Shown: positions 8,917 to 17,096 of the stretch, piece after piece | How the letters are laid out: every line of letters starts with the position of its first letter | Numbering within the stretch: position 1 is the first letter of the stretch | Origin: Nocardia neocaledoniensis | GTDB lineage: Bacteria > Actinomycetota > Actinomycetes > Mycobacteriales > Mycobacteriaceae | Assembly: GCF_003182135.1 (NCBI RefSeq) | Contig: NZ_QGTL01000016.1 | Location: forward strand, 88,644-152,643 | Reading direction: 5' to 3' | DNA: 64,000 nt | The notes under the pieces: model-generated | Databases searched by the model: none | What the model was told of the DNA's origin: nothing | What the model saw: only the letters and a program-made list of their open reading frames with translations | Made by a program: the position numbers and the translations under genes

Positions 8917-9135
8917 ATGAAACCTGTCAAGAGATCGCCACGTCCCCACGAGCCCGACATCCGGTTGATGGTCCAATTCGCCACCATCCGGATGGAATTC
9001 GTGGCCTGCTTGACCGCCGCGTTGGTCTTCGTGCAAGACGTGGCAGGCCGTCACCGCTGCGAGGTCACGGTCGCGGGCGCGTACTACACCGACCTGCCCC
9101 GGCTCCCGAACGAACGTCTGTACCTCCTGCCCTGA
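8917..9135 (+). CDS. Small hypothetical protein, 72 aa
   Basis: I do not recognise this protein. The frame from ATG 8917 encodes 72 residues beginning MKPVKRSPRPHEPDIRL, with no cysteine pattern, signal peptide or clear membrane segment. Third codon positions become strongly G/C after about codon 15, which supports coding. Against it, the ribosome site is weak and the gene sits alone between two terminator hairpins (8842-8880 and 9143-9188). Without it, the stretch 8824-9193 would hold only the hairpins. Confidence 0.45.
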   Translation: MKPVKRSPRPHEPDIRLMVQFATIRMEFVACLTAALVFVQDVAGRHRCEVTVAGAYYTDLPRLPNERLYLLP

Positions 9136-9142
9136 TCCACGA

Positions 9143-9188
9143 ACACGTGTGGCCGGGACCTGGCTCACCAGGTCCCGGCCACACGTGT
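9143..9188. terminator. Bidirectional terminator, 21-bp perfect stem
   Basis: 9143-9163 and 9168-9188 are perfect reverse complements around a CTCA loop. It lies between a + strand unit and the - strand MmgE/PrpD gene (stop at 9194), so it can serve both. Confidence 0.85.
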
Positions 9189-9193
9189 AGGGA

Positions 9194-10588
9194 TCAGGTG
9201 CGCAGCAGCGCGGCGAACTCGGTGACCGGGGCGGCCGGATCTCCGCTGTTGATCGCCGTCAGCAGGGTCTCGCTGCGTTCGGCACCCATGTCGGCGACGG
9301 TGAGATCGCGGAACTTGGCGTCCAGATCGGCCTGCGACATCGGGTTCTCCGCCGTGCCCCGCGGATTGTCGACGAAGAGGTGCTCGCTGGAGCCGTCACG
9401 GTAGGTGACCGTGATGTCGGCGATCCAGCGCCCCGGGTATTCGGCGTCGAGCTCGGTGTCGACCTCGATCTTCACCCGCCGCGCCATCGCGGCGACCTCG
9501 CTGCCCTCGCTCAGGTCGAGGCGCCCGGCCATGTAGTCGTGGTGGGCACGGAAACCGTTCCCGCGCCCCAGGATCGCCAAGGCGAACTGGAACGGCAGGC
9601 TGTACTGCAGGTGCTCGATGATCTGCGGGGCATAGGCATTGGCGTTCTGGTTCCCGATGACCACGTCGCCACCCGACTGGATGCCGAGACGGACGGATTC
9701 GATCTCGGCGGCCCGCGCGGCCAGCTGCTGGGCGCCGTCGATGTAGGCGTGGTTGATGCCGCAACAGCAGTACGGCTTGATCCACACCCGCGTGATCTCG
9801 AAAGAGGCTGTCGGGGAAAACAATTCCACCGCGTTCTCGGCGACCGGACGGCCGACGAAGGTGCGGTAGAAGCCCTTGCCGCCGCTGAGGAACGTGGTCG
9901 GCCCGGTGATGCCCGCCGCCGCCATCTCCGCCGCGCGAATGCCGTTGCGGGTGCCGATGCCCGAATGCAGCCGCTTCACCGAGCCGCCGGTCGAGGTGTA
10001 CTCGGTGGTGCCCGAGCTGTGGCTCATGGCGATCGAGAGCGCGTGCGCGGTGCGCTCGGCGTCGAACCCGCGCATCTTCGCGACCACGGCGGCGGCGCCG
10101 AACGCCGAAAGGACGCCGTGCGGGTGGAAACCCCGTTCGAGCAATTGCGGCGCGGCAAGGATGCCGATCCGGGTGTAGACCTCGTACCCGGCGACGATGC
10201 CGGTGATCACCTCGGCCATCGACGCGCCGAGTTCCTCGCCGACGGCCACGGCCGCCGAGACGACCGCGCTGCCGGGGTGGCTGGAGCTGGAGCGATGGGC
10301 ATCGTCGTACTCGAAGCCGTGGCCGTAGGTCGCGTTGACGAACGCCGCGTCGGCCGCGCTCATCGCGTCACCCGAGGCGGTGACGTGGGCCGCGCCCGGT
10401 GCGTGCGAGGCCTTGGTCAGCTCGAGCACGGCCCGGCTCCACGGCAGCGACGCGCAGCCGATCTGCACGGCCAGCTGGTCCTGCATCAGGCGCCGGGCCC
10501 CGGCGAGCGCGTCGGCCGGGATCGAGTCGTAGTCGGGCTCGGTGACCAGCCGGGCGACGGCGGCTTCCAGCGGGGGAAGGGAAGGCAT
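9194..10588 (-). CDS. MmgE/PrpD family protein
   Basis: 464 residues, the usual family length. MmgE/PrpD proteins include 2-methylcitrate dehydratase, cis-aconitate decarboxylase and iminodisuccinate epimerase, so the reaction here is uncertain. Family features include an N-terminal helical repeat domain (ALAGARRLMQDQLAVQIG), a glycine-rich GYEVYTRIG segment and a C-terminal lid domain. The start ATG 10588 has GAAAGG 5 nt upstream; in-frame starts further up lack one. It lies 23 nt behind the aldehyde dehydrogenase in the same direction. A second paralogue is at 18863-20296. Confidence 0.88.
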   Translation of the reverse strand: MPSLPPLEAAVARLVTEPDYDSIPADALAGARRLMQDQLAVQIGCASLPWSRAVLELTKASHAPGAAHVTASGDAMSAADAAFVNATYGHGFEYDDAHRSSSSHPGSAVVSAAVAVGEELGASMAEVITGIVAGYEVYTRIGILAAPQLLERGFHPHGVLSAFGAAAVVAKMRGFDAERTAHALSIAMSHSSGTTEYTSTGGSVKRLHSGIGTRNGIRAAEMAAAGITGPTTFLSGGKGFYRTFVGRPVAENAVELFSPTASFEITRVWIKPYCCCGINHAYIDGAQQLAARAAEIESVRLGIQSGGDVVIGNQNANAYAPQIIEHLQYSLPFQFALAILGRGNGFRAHHDYMAGRLDLSEGSEVAAMARRVKIEVDTELDAEYPGRWIADITVTYRDGSSEHLFVDNPRGTAENPMSQADLDAKFRDLTVADMGAERSETLLTAINSGDPAAPVTEFAALLRT

Positions 10589-10611
10589 GGAGAACCTTTC
10601 GGAGAGGGGGA

Positions 10612-12093
10612 TCAGGCCAGCGTGTCGAGCAGCGGCTGCGGTAGGCCGTAGGACTTGCATTCGATGTAGGCGTCGAACCCCTCGAGCCCGGCTTCACGGC
10701 CGATGCCACTGTTCTTGAAGCCGCCGAGGGGAGCGAAGAAGCCGGCGGGAGTGCCGTTGAGTTCGACGGTGCCGGTGCGGATGTGGCGGGCCACCGCCAG
10801 CGCGTGCGCGGGATCGTCGGCGAAGACCGACCCGTTGAGGCCGTAGTCGGAGTTGTTGGCGATATCGATCGCCTCGGCTTCGGTCTCGAAGGTGTGCACC
10901 GTCAGCACCGGACCGAACACCTCCTCCTGGGCGATGGTGGCGTTGGGGTCGACATCGGCGAAGATCGTCGGCTGCACGTACCAGCCCCGGTCGAGCCCGG
11001 CGGGCCTGCCGCCGCCGACGAGCACGGTGTTGCCCTCGGCCCGTGCCTGCGCGATGTAGCTCTCGACACGGTCGCGCTGGGCGCTGCTCACCAGCGGGCC
11101 CACCTCCGTCGCCGGATCGAACGGGTCACCCACCGGCATCGATCCCACCATGTCGCGCAACCGGTCGTAGAGCTCGTCGCGCAGCGAACGGGCCACCACG
11201 ATGCGGGTCTTGTTGCTGCACACCTGCCCGGAGTTGCGCAGCGACAGCGCCCGGATCACGGGTACCGCGGCGTCGAGGTCGGCGTCGTCGAGCAGGACCG
11301 CGGCCGACTTGCCGCCGAGCTCGAGGGTGACCCGGCGCAGATCCTGTCCGCAGACGGCGGCGATCCGGCGGCCCGCGGCCGTCGAACCGGTGAACGAGAC
11401 CTTGTCGACGCCGGGATGGCGGACCAGGTGTTCACTGACCGCCCGCCCCGCGGCGACGATGTTGACGACGCCGGCGGGCAGGCCCGCCTGCTCGAAGATC
11501 TCGCCCAGCAGGTAGGCCGACATCGCGGTCTCCGGTGACGGCTTGAGCACCGCCGTGCACCCGGCCAGCAGCGCGGGCGCCAACTTGATCATCGCGATCT
11601 GCAGCGGCGCGTTCCACGGCACCACCGCCGCGACGACTCCGACGGGCTCACGGGTCACCAGGGCGTTGCCCGTGACCGAGCGGCGGATATCGGACCACTG
11701 ATACCGCGGGGCGAGTTCGACGAACGCGTCGAGCATCATCCGGGTGCCGATCGATTGCATCCGGGTGGACAGCGTGATCGGGCAGCCCATCTCGGCACTG
11801 ATCAGCCGCGCGATCTCGTCCTGCCGTGCGGCGAGCGCCGCGCTGACGCGGGTGAGCACGGCGATGCGCTCCGTCAGTTCCATCCGCGGCCACGGCCCGC
11901 GATCGAACGCGGTGCGGGCGGCGGCGACGGCGGCATCGATGTCGGCCTCGCTACCGTCGGCGAGGCGGGCGAGAGGCTCTTCGGTGGCGGGGGAGACGAC
12001 CTCGAAGGTGCGCTCCGTGGACGGCACCACCCATTCGCCACCGATGAACAGTTTGTCGAACTGTCCCTGCCACAAGTCTGTCTGAACACTCAT
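10612..12093 (-). CDS. NAD(P)-dependent aldehyde dehydrogenase
   Basis: 493 residues. The catalytic residues are all visible: Asn161 (PWNAPL), Lys184 (AVLKPS), Glu258 (LELGGKS) and nucleophile Cys292 (NSGQVCSNKTR). It would oxidise an aldehyde to the acid that upstream CoA enzymes could activate. The start ATG 12093 has ATAGG at suitable spacing; ATG 12114 is an alternative adding seven residues. It probably forms a two-gene operon with the MmgE/PrpD gene. The divergent CaiB operon shares its 280-bp upstream region. Confidence 0.93.
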   Translation of the reverse strand: MSVQTDLWQGQFDKLFIGGEWVVPSTERTFEVVSPATEEPLARLADGSEADIDAAVAAARTAFDRGPWPRMELTERIAVLTRVSAALAARQDEIARLISAEMGCPITLSTRMQSIGTRMMLDAFVELAPRYQWSDIRRSVTGNALVTREPVGVVAAVVPWNAPLQIAMIKLAPALLAGCTAVLKPSPETAMSAYLLGEIFEQAGLPAGVVNIVAAGRAVSEHLVRHPGVDKVSFTGSTAAGRRIAAVCGQDLRRVTLELGGKSAAVLLDDADLDAAVPVIRALSLRNSGQVCSNKTRIVVARSLRDELYDRLRDMVGSMPVGDPFDPATEVGPLVSSAQRDRVESYIAQARAEGNTVLVGGGRPAGLDRGWYVQPTIFADVDPNATIAQEEVFGPVLTVHTFETEAEAIDIANNSDYGLNGSVFADDPAHALAVARHIRTGTVELNGTPAGFFAPLGGFKNSGIGREAGLEGFDAYIECKSYGLPQPLLDTLA

Positions 12094-12200
12094 TGGTCGA
12101 CCTATCGTCTTCATCGGCGCATGCGTCCGGGTGGGAATTCCCAGGTCATCGGCGTTTTCGTGCGTATCGCACCCGCAGTGGCCTGTGACCCGGTTCATGT

Positions 12201-12218
12201 AAAGTATATGATATAACG
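12201..12218 (-). promoter_or_regulatory. A/T-rich dyad upstream of aldehyde dehydrogenase
   Basis: AAAGTATATGATATAACG lies about 110 bp upstream of ATG 12093 in the divergent region 12094-12373. It is a candidate -10/operator for the - strand unit and belongs to the shared A/T-island set. Confidence 0.5.
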
Positions 12219-12331
12219 TAGCGCACAGGCCAGGGTCGCTGTGCTCGCCGCCACTGTGCCACTCGCGTCGGTCGCCATCTCGTGCGCCGGGAAATCTTCG
12301 CTCGATGTGACCCGTGACACCGGGCCGTGGA

Positions 12332-12349
12332 GATAATATATAATATGAG
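12332..12349 (+). promoter_or_regulatory. A/T-rich dyad with TATAAT for CaiB-nitroreductase operon
   Basis: GATAATATATAATATGAG contains a perfect TATAAT at 12339-12344. A start seven bases on would fall at about 12351, right at the in-frame ATG 12353, so a leaderless transcript is possible. Alternatively translation starts at ATG 12374, which has GGGAGA upstream. Confidence 0.6.
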
Positions 12350-12373
12350 CACATGAGTAGAGGGAGACAGGCT

Positions 12374-13552
12374 ATGCAGCACAGGCCGCTCGACGGCATC
12401 CGGATCCTGGAGATCGGAGGCTACATCTCGCTCCCGTTCGCCACGTCGATGTTGTGCGCCCTCGGTGCAGAAGTGGTGAAGGTGGAGCGGCCGGTGGTCG
12501 GCGAAGACTTCCGCCGCCACCAGAACGACGGTAGCCCGTACTTCCGCCAGTACAACACCGGTAAGCGCAGCTTGGCCGTCGACCTGAAGCGACCCGAGGG
12601 CATCGCCCTGGTGAAAGCCCTGATCCCGCGTTTCGATGTGGTGCTCGAGAACATGCGCCCCGGCAAGGTGACCGCCATGGGCCTGGGCCCTGAGGTCTGT
12701 CGCGAGCTGCGTCCCGACATCGTCTACGGGTCGGTGACCGGGTTCGGTGCCGGTGGTCCGCTGGCCAACCGTCCCGCCTACGACACCATCGGCAACGCGT
12801 TCGGCGGCCTCTACTCCCTGTTCGGTGACGAGGGGCACCCCCAGCTGACCGGTGGTCTGAGCGCCGATCTGGTCACCGGCCTCAGCACGGCCGCGGGCGT
12901 GTTGGCGGCGCTGGTCGGTCGCTACCGCACCGGCGAACCGCAGCACGTCGAGACCTCCATCATGGAGGCCGTCAGCGTGCTCGCCACCGACGGCATCACC
13001 CAGGCCTTCGAACTCGGCACCGATCCGACGAGGCGCAGCAGGCATCCGCAGGCCCAGAACTTCTGCGCGCCGACCGCCTCGGGGGACTACATCGCCGTGC
13101 ACCTGTCCTCGTCGCAGAAGTTCTGGCAGGCCCTGTGCCGGGCGATGGATCGTGCCGACCTCGCGGTCGACCCGCGCTTCGCCGAGTACCGTCCCCGTGA
13201 GGCGAACTACTTCGAGCTCGCCGAGATCGTGGAGGCCGAGTTCGAGCAGCGGACATTCGCGGAGTGGGAGAAGCGGCTGACCGCCGAGGACGTCCCCTTC
13301 GCACCGGTGCTGTCGATGACCGGCTACGTCGAGCACGAACAGGTCGAGTGGCTGCGCATGGTCGAGCCGCAGGACGACGGGCTCGCGCTGCTGCGTCCGC
13401 CGTGGCGCTTCGCGGGCGAGCGGCCCGACCGCGCCGGTGCCGCGCCACGGGTGGGTTCGGACACCGTCGCCGTCGCCGGGGAGGTCTACCCGGCCGAGAA
13501 GATCGACGAACTGGTGGCCGCGGGCGTGCTCTCGGTGGACGGCCCGGCATGA
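12374..13552 (+). CDS. CaiB/BaiF class III CoA-transferase
   Basis: 392 residues with the family N-terminus (RPLDGIRILEIGGYISLPFATSML), VVKVERP, and RPAYDTIGNAFGGLYSL. Asp165 in SADLVTGLS is the likely catalytic aspartate. It would transfer CoA to a carboxylic acid. ATG 12374 follows GGGAGACAG by about 4-8 nt; the in-frame ATG 12353 would give seven more residues and could be used on a leaderless transcript. Its stop overlaps the nitroreductase ATG (ATGA), so the two are coupled. It is divergent from the aldehyde dehydrogenase and MmgE/PrpD pair. Confidence 0.9.
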   Translation: MQHRPLDGIRILEIGGYISLPFATSMLCALGAEVVKVERPVVGEDFRRHQNDGSPYFRQYNTGKRSLAVDLKRPEGIALVKALIPRFDVVLENMRPGKVTAMGLGPEVCRELRPDIVYGSVTGFGAGGPLANRPAYDTIGNAFGGLYSLFGDEGHPQLTGGLSADLVTGLSTAAGVLAALVGRYRTGEPQHVETSIMEAVSVLATDGITQAFELGTDPTRRSRHPQAQNFCAPTASGDYIAVHLSSSQKFWQALCRAMDRADLAVDPRFAEYRPREANYFELAEIVEAEFEQRTFAEWEKRLTAEDVPFAPVLSMTGYVEHEQVEWLRMVEPQDDGLALLRPPWRFAGERPDRAGAAPRVGSDTVAVAGEVYPAEKIDELVAAGVLSVDGPA

Positions 13553-14283
13553 CCGACATCGACACGGCCGATCGTGCGGTCGACTCCGCGCGGGACCAGG
13601 ACCGCTCGGCCGTCCTGGCTGATCTGCTCACGAGCCGGTGGAGTTGCCGGGCGTTCGAAGCGCGGGAGGTGCCACGCCCGCAGATCGAGCGTCTGCTCAG
13701 CCTCGCGCAGCGCTCGGCGTCCTGGTGCAACACCCAGCCGTGGCAGGTGATCGTCACGACCGGTGCGGGCACCGAGCGGTTCCGCACCGCGCTGGCGGAC
13801 TACGCGGCGACCGAGGGCGGTGAGCTCGGCGAGGAGTTCGACTTCCCGCCACCCGCCGAATATCGCGGGCCCTATCGGGAGCGCCGTCGCACGACCGGGT
13901 GGCAACTGTACGAGGCGGTCGGCGTCGAACGCGGCGATCGGGCGGCCTCGGCCCGGCAGGCGTTCGAGAACTTCCGGCTGTTCGGGGCGCCGCATGTCGC
14001 CATCGTCACCACGCCCGCCGAACAAGGTGTCTACGCGGCGGTGGACAGCGGGCTCTACATCGGGACCTTCCTGCTCGCCGCGACCAGCATGGGGATCGCC
14101 ACGATTCCGCAGGCGGCGCTCGCGGGTCGGTCGGCGTTCATCCGGGAGTACTTCGACCTTCCCGCCGATCGAAAGGTCTTGGCGGGCATCTCCTTCGGCT
14201 ACGCAGCGGCCGATCATCCCGCCAACAGCTATCGCACCAGCCGCGCGCCACTCGACGAGGTCGTGACCTGGCGTAGCGAATGA
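13549..14283 (+). CDS. Nitroreductase-family FMN oxidoreductase
   Basis: 244 residues. The N-terminal FMN-binding segment SRWSCRAFEAREVPRPQIERLLSLA is followed by SWCNTQPWQVIV, the standard nitroreductase signature. The C-terminal glycine-rich FMN segment is around GIATIPQAALAGRS, and LAGISFGYA also matches the family. Members reduce nitro groups, quinones or enones with NAD(P)H. Translational coupling to a CoA-transferase suggests a reductive step on a ring or enoyl substrate, but this is inference. A strong hairpin terminator follows. Confidence 0.9.
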   Translation: MTDIDTADRAVDSARDQDRSAVLADLLTSRWSCRAFEAREVPRPQIERLLSLAQRSASWCNTQPWQVIVTTGAGTERFRTALADYAATEGGELGEEFDFPPPAEYRGPYRERRRTTGWQLYEAVGVERGDRAASARQAFENFRLFGAPHVAIVTTPAEQGVYAAVDSGLYIGTFLLAATSMGIATIPQAALAGRSAFIREYFDLPADRKVLAGISFGYAAADHPANSYRTSRAPLDEVVTWRSE

Positions 14284-14340
14284 CCCTCCGGTTCGCGCCG
14301 GCCACGGACGGAGGGCGGCGCGAACAACGGGGCCGAGGGG

Positions 14341-14384
14341 CGGGCCGGTGCGCGAACACACTGTCGTGTTCGCGCACCGGCCCG
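14341..14384. terminator. Bidirectional terminator, 18-bp stem
   Basis: 14341-14358 pairs perfectly with 14367-14384 around an 8-nt loop, then TTCGTT. It lies between the convergent nitroreductase (ends 14283) and the CaiB gene on the - strand (ends 14393). Confidence 0.85.
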
Positions 14385-14392
14385 TTCGTTGT

Positions 14393-15607
14393 CTATCCGG
14401 CGGTACCGAAGACGCCCGTCGCGCGCAGCTCGCCGAGTTCGCTGTCGCCGAGGCCGAGGACTTCGGCGAAGACTTGCTCGGTGTCGGCGCCGAGGGCGGC
14501 GGCCGGGCGCACCGGCCCGTACTCGCCGTCCTCGCGGATGGGACTGTGCGCCGAGATGACCGGACCGATGCCGGCCTGGTCGAGTTCGGTCAGGACCTGG
14601 CTCCCCGCGCCCGCCTCGAAATCGGCCACCACGTCACTCATCTGGCGGTAGCGGCTCCAGAGCACGCCCGCGTCGGTCAGTGCCGTGCCGACGGCATCCA
14701 GCGGCAGCCCGGCGAACCAGGGACGCATGACGGCCGCGATGGTCTCGCGATGGATGTAGCGGTGCGCTTCGTCGGCGAAGTCGACGCCGAGGGTCTGCTC
14801 GAGCGAGGCGATCACCTTCGCTGTGCCCGTCGCCGTGCACAGTGCGTCCCACTGGCGCGGCGTGAGCGCGACCACCATGACGCGCCCGTCGTCGGCGGTG
14901 ACGAAATCGGCGCCGAACGAGCCGTACATGTAGTTGCCGTGGCGAGCGCGGTCGCCACGTTCGCGAACTTCGCTGAGCCAGCCCAGATTCGCGACACCGG
15001 CCAGCGCGACGTCGGCCAGCGCGATCTGCAGATGCGCGCCCGCGCCGGTGCGTTCGCGCCGGTGCAGTGCCGAGAGCAAGGCGGTGGTCGCGGTCATCCC
15101 CGCGATCAGATCCCACGCGGGCAGGACATGATTCACCGGGGTGCGCGTGTCGGCGGGTCCGGTGAGATCGGTGACGCCGACTTCGGTGTTGACGGTGTAG
15201 TCCACTGCGGGACCGCCGCCGGCCTGGCCGCCGATGTGCACCTTGATCACGTCGGCGCGGCGGGCGGCGAGCGCCTCGTAGGAGAACCACGGCCGGCCCA
15301 CGGCGTTGTCGACGACGATGCCCGCGTCCGCGCCGGGCGCCGTCGCCAGTGCCAGCACCAGTTCCCGGCCGCGCTCACTGCGCACGTCGACGGCGACGGA
15401 CCGCTTGCCGCGGTTGAGCGAGTTCCAGTACAGGCTCTCGCCGTTGCGCGCGGCGACCGGCCAGCGGTGGTAGTCGGGCCCGCCGCCGAGCGGGTCGACG
15501 CGGATCACCTGTGCACCGAGCTGGGCGAGGGTCATGCCCGCCGACGGCCCCGCCACGAAGCTGGCGAATTCCACGACGCGCAGGCCCGCCAGCGGCTGCC
15601 CGCTCAC
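14393..15607 (-). CDS. CaiB/BaiF class III CoA-transferase
   Basis: 404 residues. PLAGLRVVEFASFVAGPSAGMTLAQLGAQVIRVDP is typical of the family start (residues 5-39), and Asp166 in LPAWDLIAGM is at the catalytic position. The only reasonable start is GTG 15607, which has no good ribosome site of its own. It overlaps by 4 nt (GTGA) the stop of a 15-codon reading frame that does have a strong GAAGGAG site. Translation may therefore be coupled to that leader. The gene lies downstream of a small CxxC protein (15708-15917) in the same direction. Confidence 0.9.
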   Translation of the reverse strand: MSGQPLAGLRVVEFASFVAGPSAGMTLAQLGAQVIRVDPLGGGPDYHRWPVAARNGESLYWNSLNRGKRSVAVDVRSERGRELVLALATAPGADAGIVVDNAVGRPWFSYEALAARRADVIKVHIGGQAGGGPAVDYTVNTEVGVTDLTGPADTRTPVNHVLPAWDLIAGMTATTALLSALHRRERTGAGAHLQIALADVALAGVANLGWLSEVRERGDRARHGNYMYGSFGADFVTADDGRVMVVALTPRQWDALCTATGTAKVIASLEQTLGVDFADEAHRYIHRETIAAVMRPWFAGLPLDAVGTALTDAGVLWSRYRQMSDVVADFEAGAGSQVLTELDQAGIGPVISAHSPIREDGEYGPVRPAAALGADTEQVFAEVLGLGDSELGELRATGVFGTAG

Positions 15608-15651
15608 GCGCGCACCGCCGGGGAGTGATCGACCTGGCCTGGCATCTGCAT
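15604..15651 (-). CDS. Candidate 15-aa leader peptide MQMPGQVDHSPAVRA
   Basis: ATG 15651 follows GAAGGAG at ideal spacing. The 15-codon frame ends in a TGA that overlaps the GTG of the CoA-transferase. The arrangement suggests translational coupling rather than a functional peptide, but a regulatory leader is possible. A similar arrangement occurs at 33326-33370. Confidence 0.45.
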   Translation of the reverse strand: MQMPGQVDHSPAVRA

Positions 15652-15691
15652 CGCGTTGCTCCTTCGTTCGCGGCGAACCGCTCCTCCTGGT

Positions 15692-15710
15692 TGAAATATA
15701 ATATATCTCA
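15692..15710 (-). promoter_or_regulatory. A/T-rich dyad between CxxC protein and CaiB
   Basis: On the - strand the site reads TGAGATATATTATATTTCA. Its first three bases are the stop codon of the upstream mini-gene, and it is itself an imperfect dyad. It provides several -10-like hexamers for the CaiB gene. Confidence 0.55.
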
Positions 15711-15917
15711 GCCGCCGGAAGGGTCGGTCATCCTGCGCATCGAGACGGGTGCGCGCCAGCCGCAGGGAAGTCCGCAGGTGGCCACGACCTCGTGCTGGAC
15801 GGAGCCGTCGGCGAAGTGCTGGACGACCCGCGACGCCGAGGCCGGGTAGCCGCACGCGCCGCATCGTCCGAAGTAGTCGAGGAGTTCGTGAACGGTGGTA
15901 CTGACGGGCGCTGGCAC
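15708..15917 (-). CDS. Small CxxC zinc-binding-type protein, 69 aa
   Basis: 69 residues from GTG 15917, with GGAG 6 nt upstream. Two cysteine pairs, C19-GA-C22 and C48-GLP-C52, suggest a metal-binding knuckle or ribbon. The rest is short and soluble. It lies directly upstream of a CaiB CoA-transferase gene and may be a small partner or accessory of that enzyme; this is context only. It differs in sequence and spacing from the zinc-ribbon pair at 49016 and 55711, so common descent is not evident. G/C-rich third positions and a good ribosome site support a real gene. Confidence 0.75.
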   Translation of the reverse strand: MPAPVSTTVHELLDYFGRCGACGYPASASRVVQHFADGSVQHEVVATCGLPCGWRAPVSMRRMTDPSGG

Positions 15918-15973
15918 GGTTCGCTCCGGGGATCGGTCGTGGCGGCTCGTCGTGACGGCCGCCGATAATTACG

Positions 15974-15989
15974 CATAATATATTGATTG
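15974..15989 (-). promoter_or_regulatory. A/T-rich dyad upstream of small CxxC protein
   Basis: CATAATATATTGATTG lies 57 bp upstream of GTG 15917. It matches the CATAATATATTATG-like core seen elsewhere in the window in its first eleven bases. Confidence 0.55.
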
Positions 15990-16024
15990 CTCGCGTGGCT
16001 TGCCACCGTGGCCAGGAGCGGAGG

Positions 16025-16903
16025 TCAGCTCGGGCGCTCCACCTTGTCGCGGTCGGTGGTCGGTGCCGACCAGGACATGAGGATGCGTAGCTTCTCGTGG
16101 GACGTGGTCCCCGGCTCCGCCGACCAGAGCACCAGCTGCTGCTCGGCATCGCCCGAGGAGCTGAAGGTGTCCCAATTCAGGGTCATCTCGCCGACATCCG
16201 GGTGCTGGAGGGTTTTGGAACCGAACTCCTGCCTGGCCACGTTGCGTGCCGCCCACCACTGCCGGAACTGTTCGTCGGCGATGGACAGCTCGCCGACGAG
16301 CGCGGTGAGCTGGGGATCGGTCGGATTGGCCGCCGCGTCCATGCGGAGGATGGCCACGCATGTCCGCGCGACGCTCTCCCAGTCGTCATAGAGGGTACGC
16401 ATCGCCGGATCAGTGAAGACCATCCGGACATAGTTGCGCTGCCGGGGTGGCATCGCCCCGAAGTCGGTGATCAACGCCGCCGCCAGATGGTTCCAGGCGA
16501 GAATGTCGAGATAGCGACCGAACACCAGCGCCGGCGTCTCGCTGAGCTGGTCGAGCAGCCGTTGCAGTTGCGGGCGGACGGATTTCTGGCCGCGCCGGGC
16601 CGGACGGCGATCGGTGCGGCGGGCCAGATTCTCGACGTAGTCGCGCTGCGCGTCGTCCAGGCGCAGGACGCGGACCAGCGCGTCCAGCACCGGCTCCGAC
16701 GGGGCGAGGCGACCCTGCTCGATCCTGGTGTAGTAGTCGTGACTGATCGCCGCCAGGTCGGCGACTTCCTCCCGGCGCAGCCCGGCCACCCGGCGGGTCA
16801 CGGCGCTGTGCACGGTCAGCCCGACGTCCTGGGGGTTCAGCTCGGCGCGGCGGGCTTTGAGGAATCCGCCCAGCTCGCGCAGGTGTGGCGCTCTCTCGGT
16901 CAT
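16025..16903 (-). CDS. XRE-type regulator with MmyB-like ligand domain
   Basis: 292 residues. An N-terminal Xre helix-turn-helix spans about residues 10-85 (REEVADLAAISHDYYTRIEQGRLAPSEPVLDAL). A conserved C-terminal MmyB-like region (about 110-290) follows, a PAS-like domain thought to bind a fatty-acid-type ligand. Such actinomycete regulators commonly control an adjacent short-chain dehydrogenase or catabolic gene. Its upstream region is shared with the divergent GAF-Fis activator at 17097. A GGAG lies very close to the ATG, and a CATAAC box about 10 bp upstream suggests a short or absent leader. Confidence 0.9.
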   Translation of the reverse strand: MTERAPHLRELGGFLKARRAELNPQDVGLTVHSAVTRRVAGLRREEVADLAAISHDYYTRIEQGRLAPSEPVLDALVRVLRLDDAQRDYVENLARRTDRRPARRGQKSVRPQLQRLLDQLSETPALVFGRYLDILAWNHLAAALITDFGAMPPRQRNYVRMVFTDPAMRTLYDDWESVARTCVAILRMDAAANPTDPQLTALVGELSIADEQFRQWWAARNVARQEFGSKTLQHPDVGEMTLNWDTFSSSGDAEQQLVLWSAEPGTTSHEKLRILMSWSAPTTDRDKVERPS

Positions 16904-17007
16904 TTCTCCACGTTATGCCTTCCGCCGGCGCCGTGCCTGGGACAATTTCTTCCCATGCCGGGCGGAAAATCGCCGGAATCGGCGCCGAATCCCGAGGAAC
17001 CAAGCAG

Positions 17008-17028
17008 ATATTGTGTATAAAATACAAG
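17008..17028. promoter_or_regulatory. A/T-rich dyad in divergent XRE / GAF-Fis promoter
   Basis: The site reads ATATTGTGTATAAAATACAA followed by G, an imperfect dyad with TTGT and ACAA arms as in GntR- or FadR-type operators. It is 105 bp from the XRE start and about 70 bp from the activator start, and could serve either direction. Confidence 0.5.
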
Positions 17029-17096
17029 TGTGCTCGGTCACAGGAGACCGGGTGTCGACCGCGCGTTTTCAGGCGGCCGGGACAAGGTGGTGTTGA

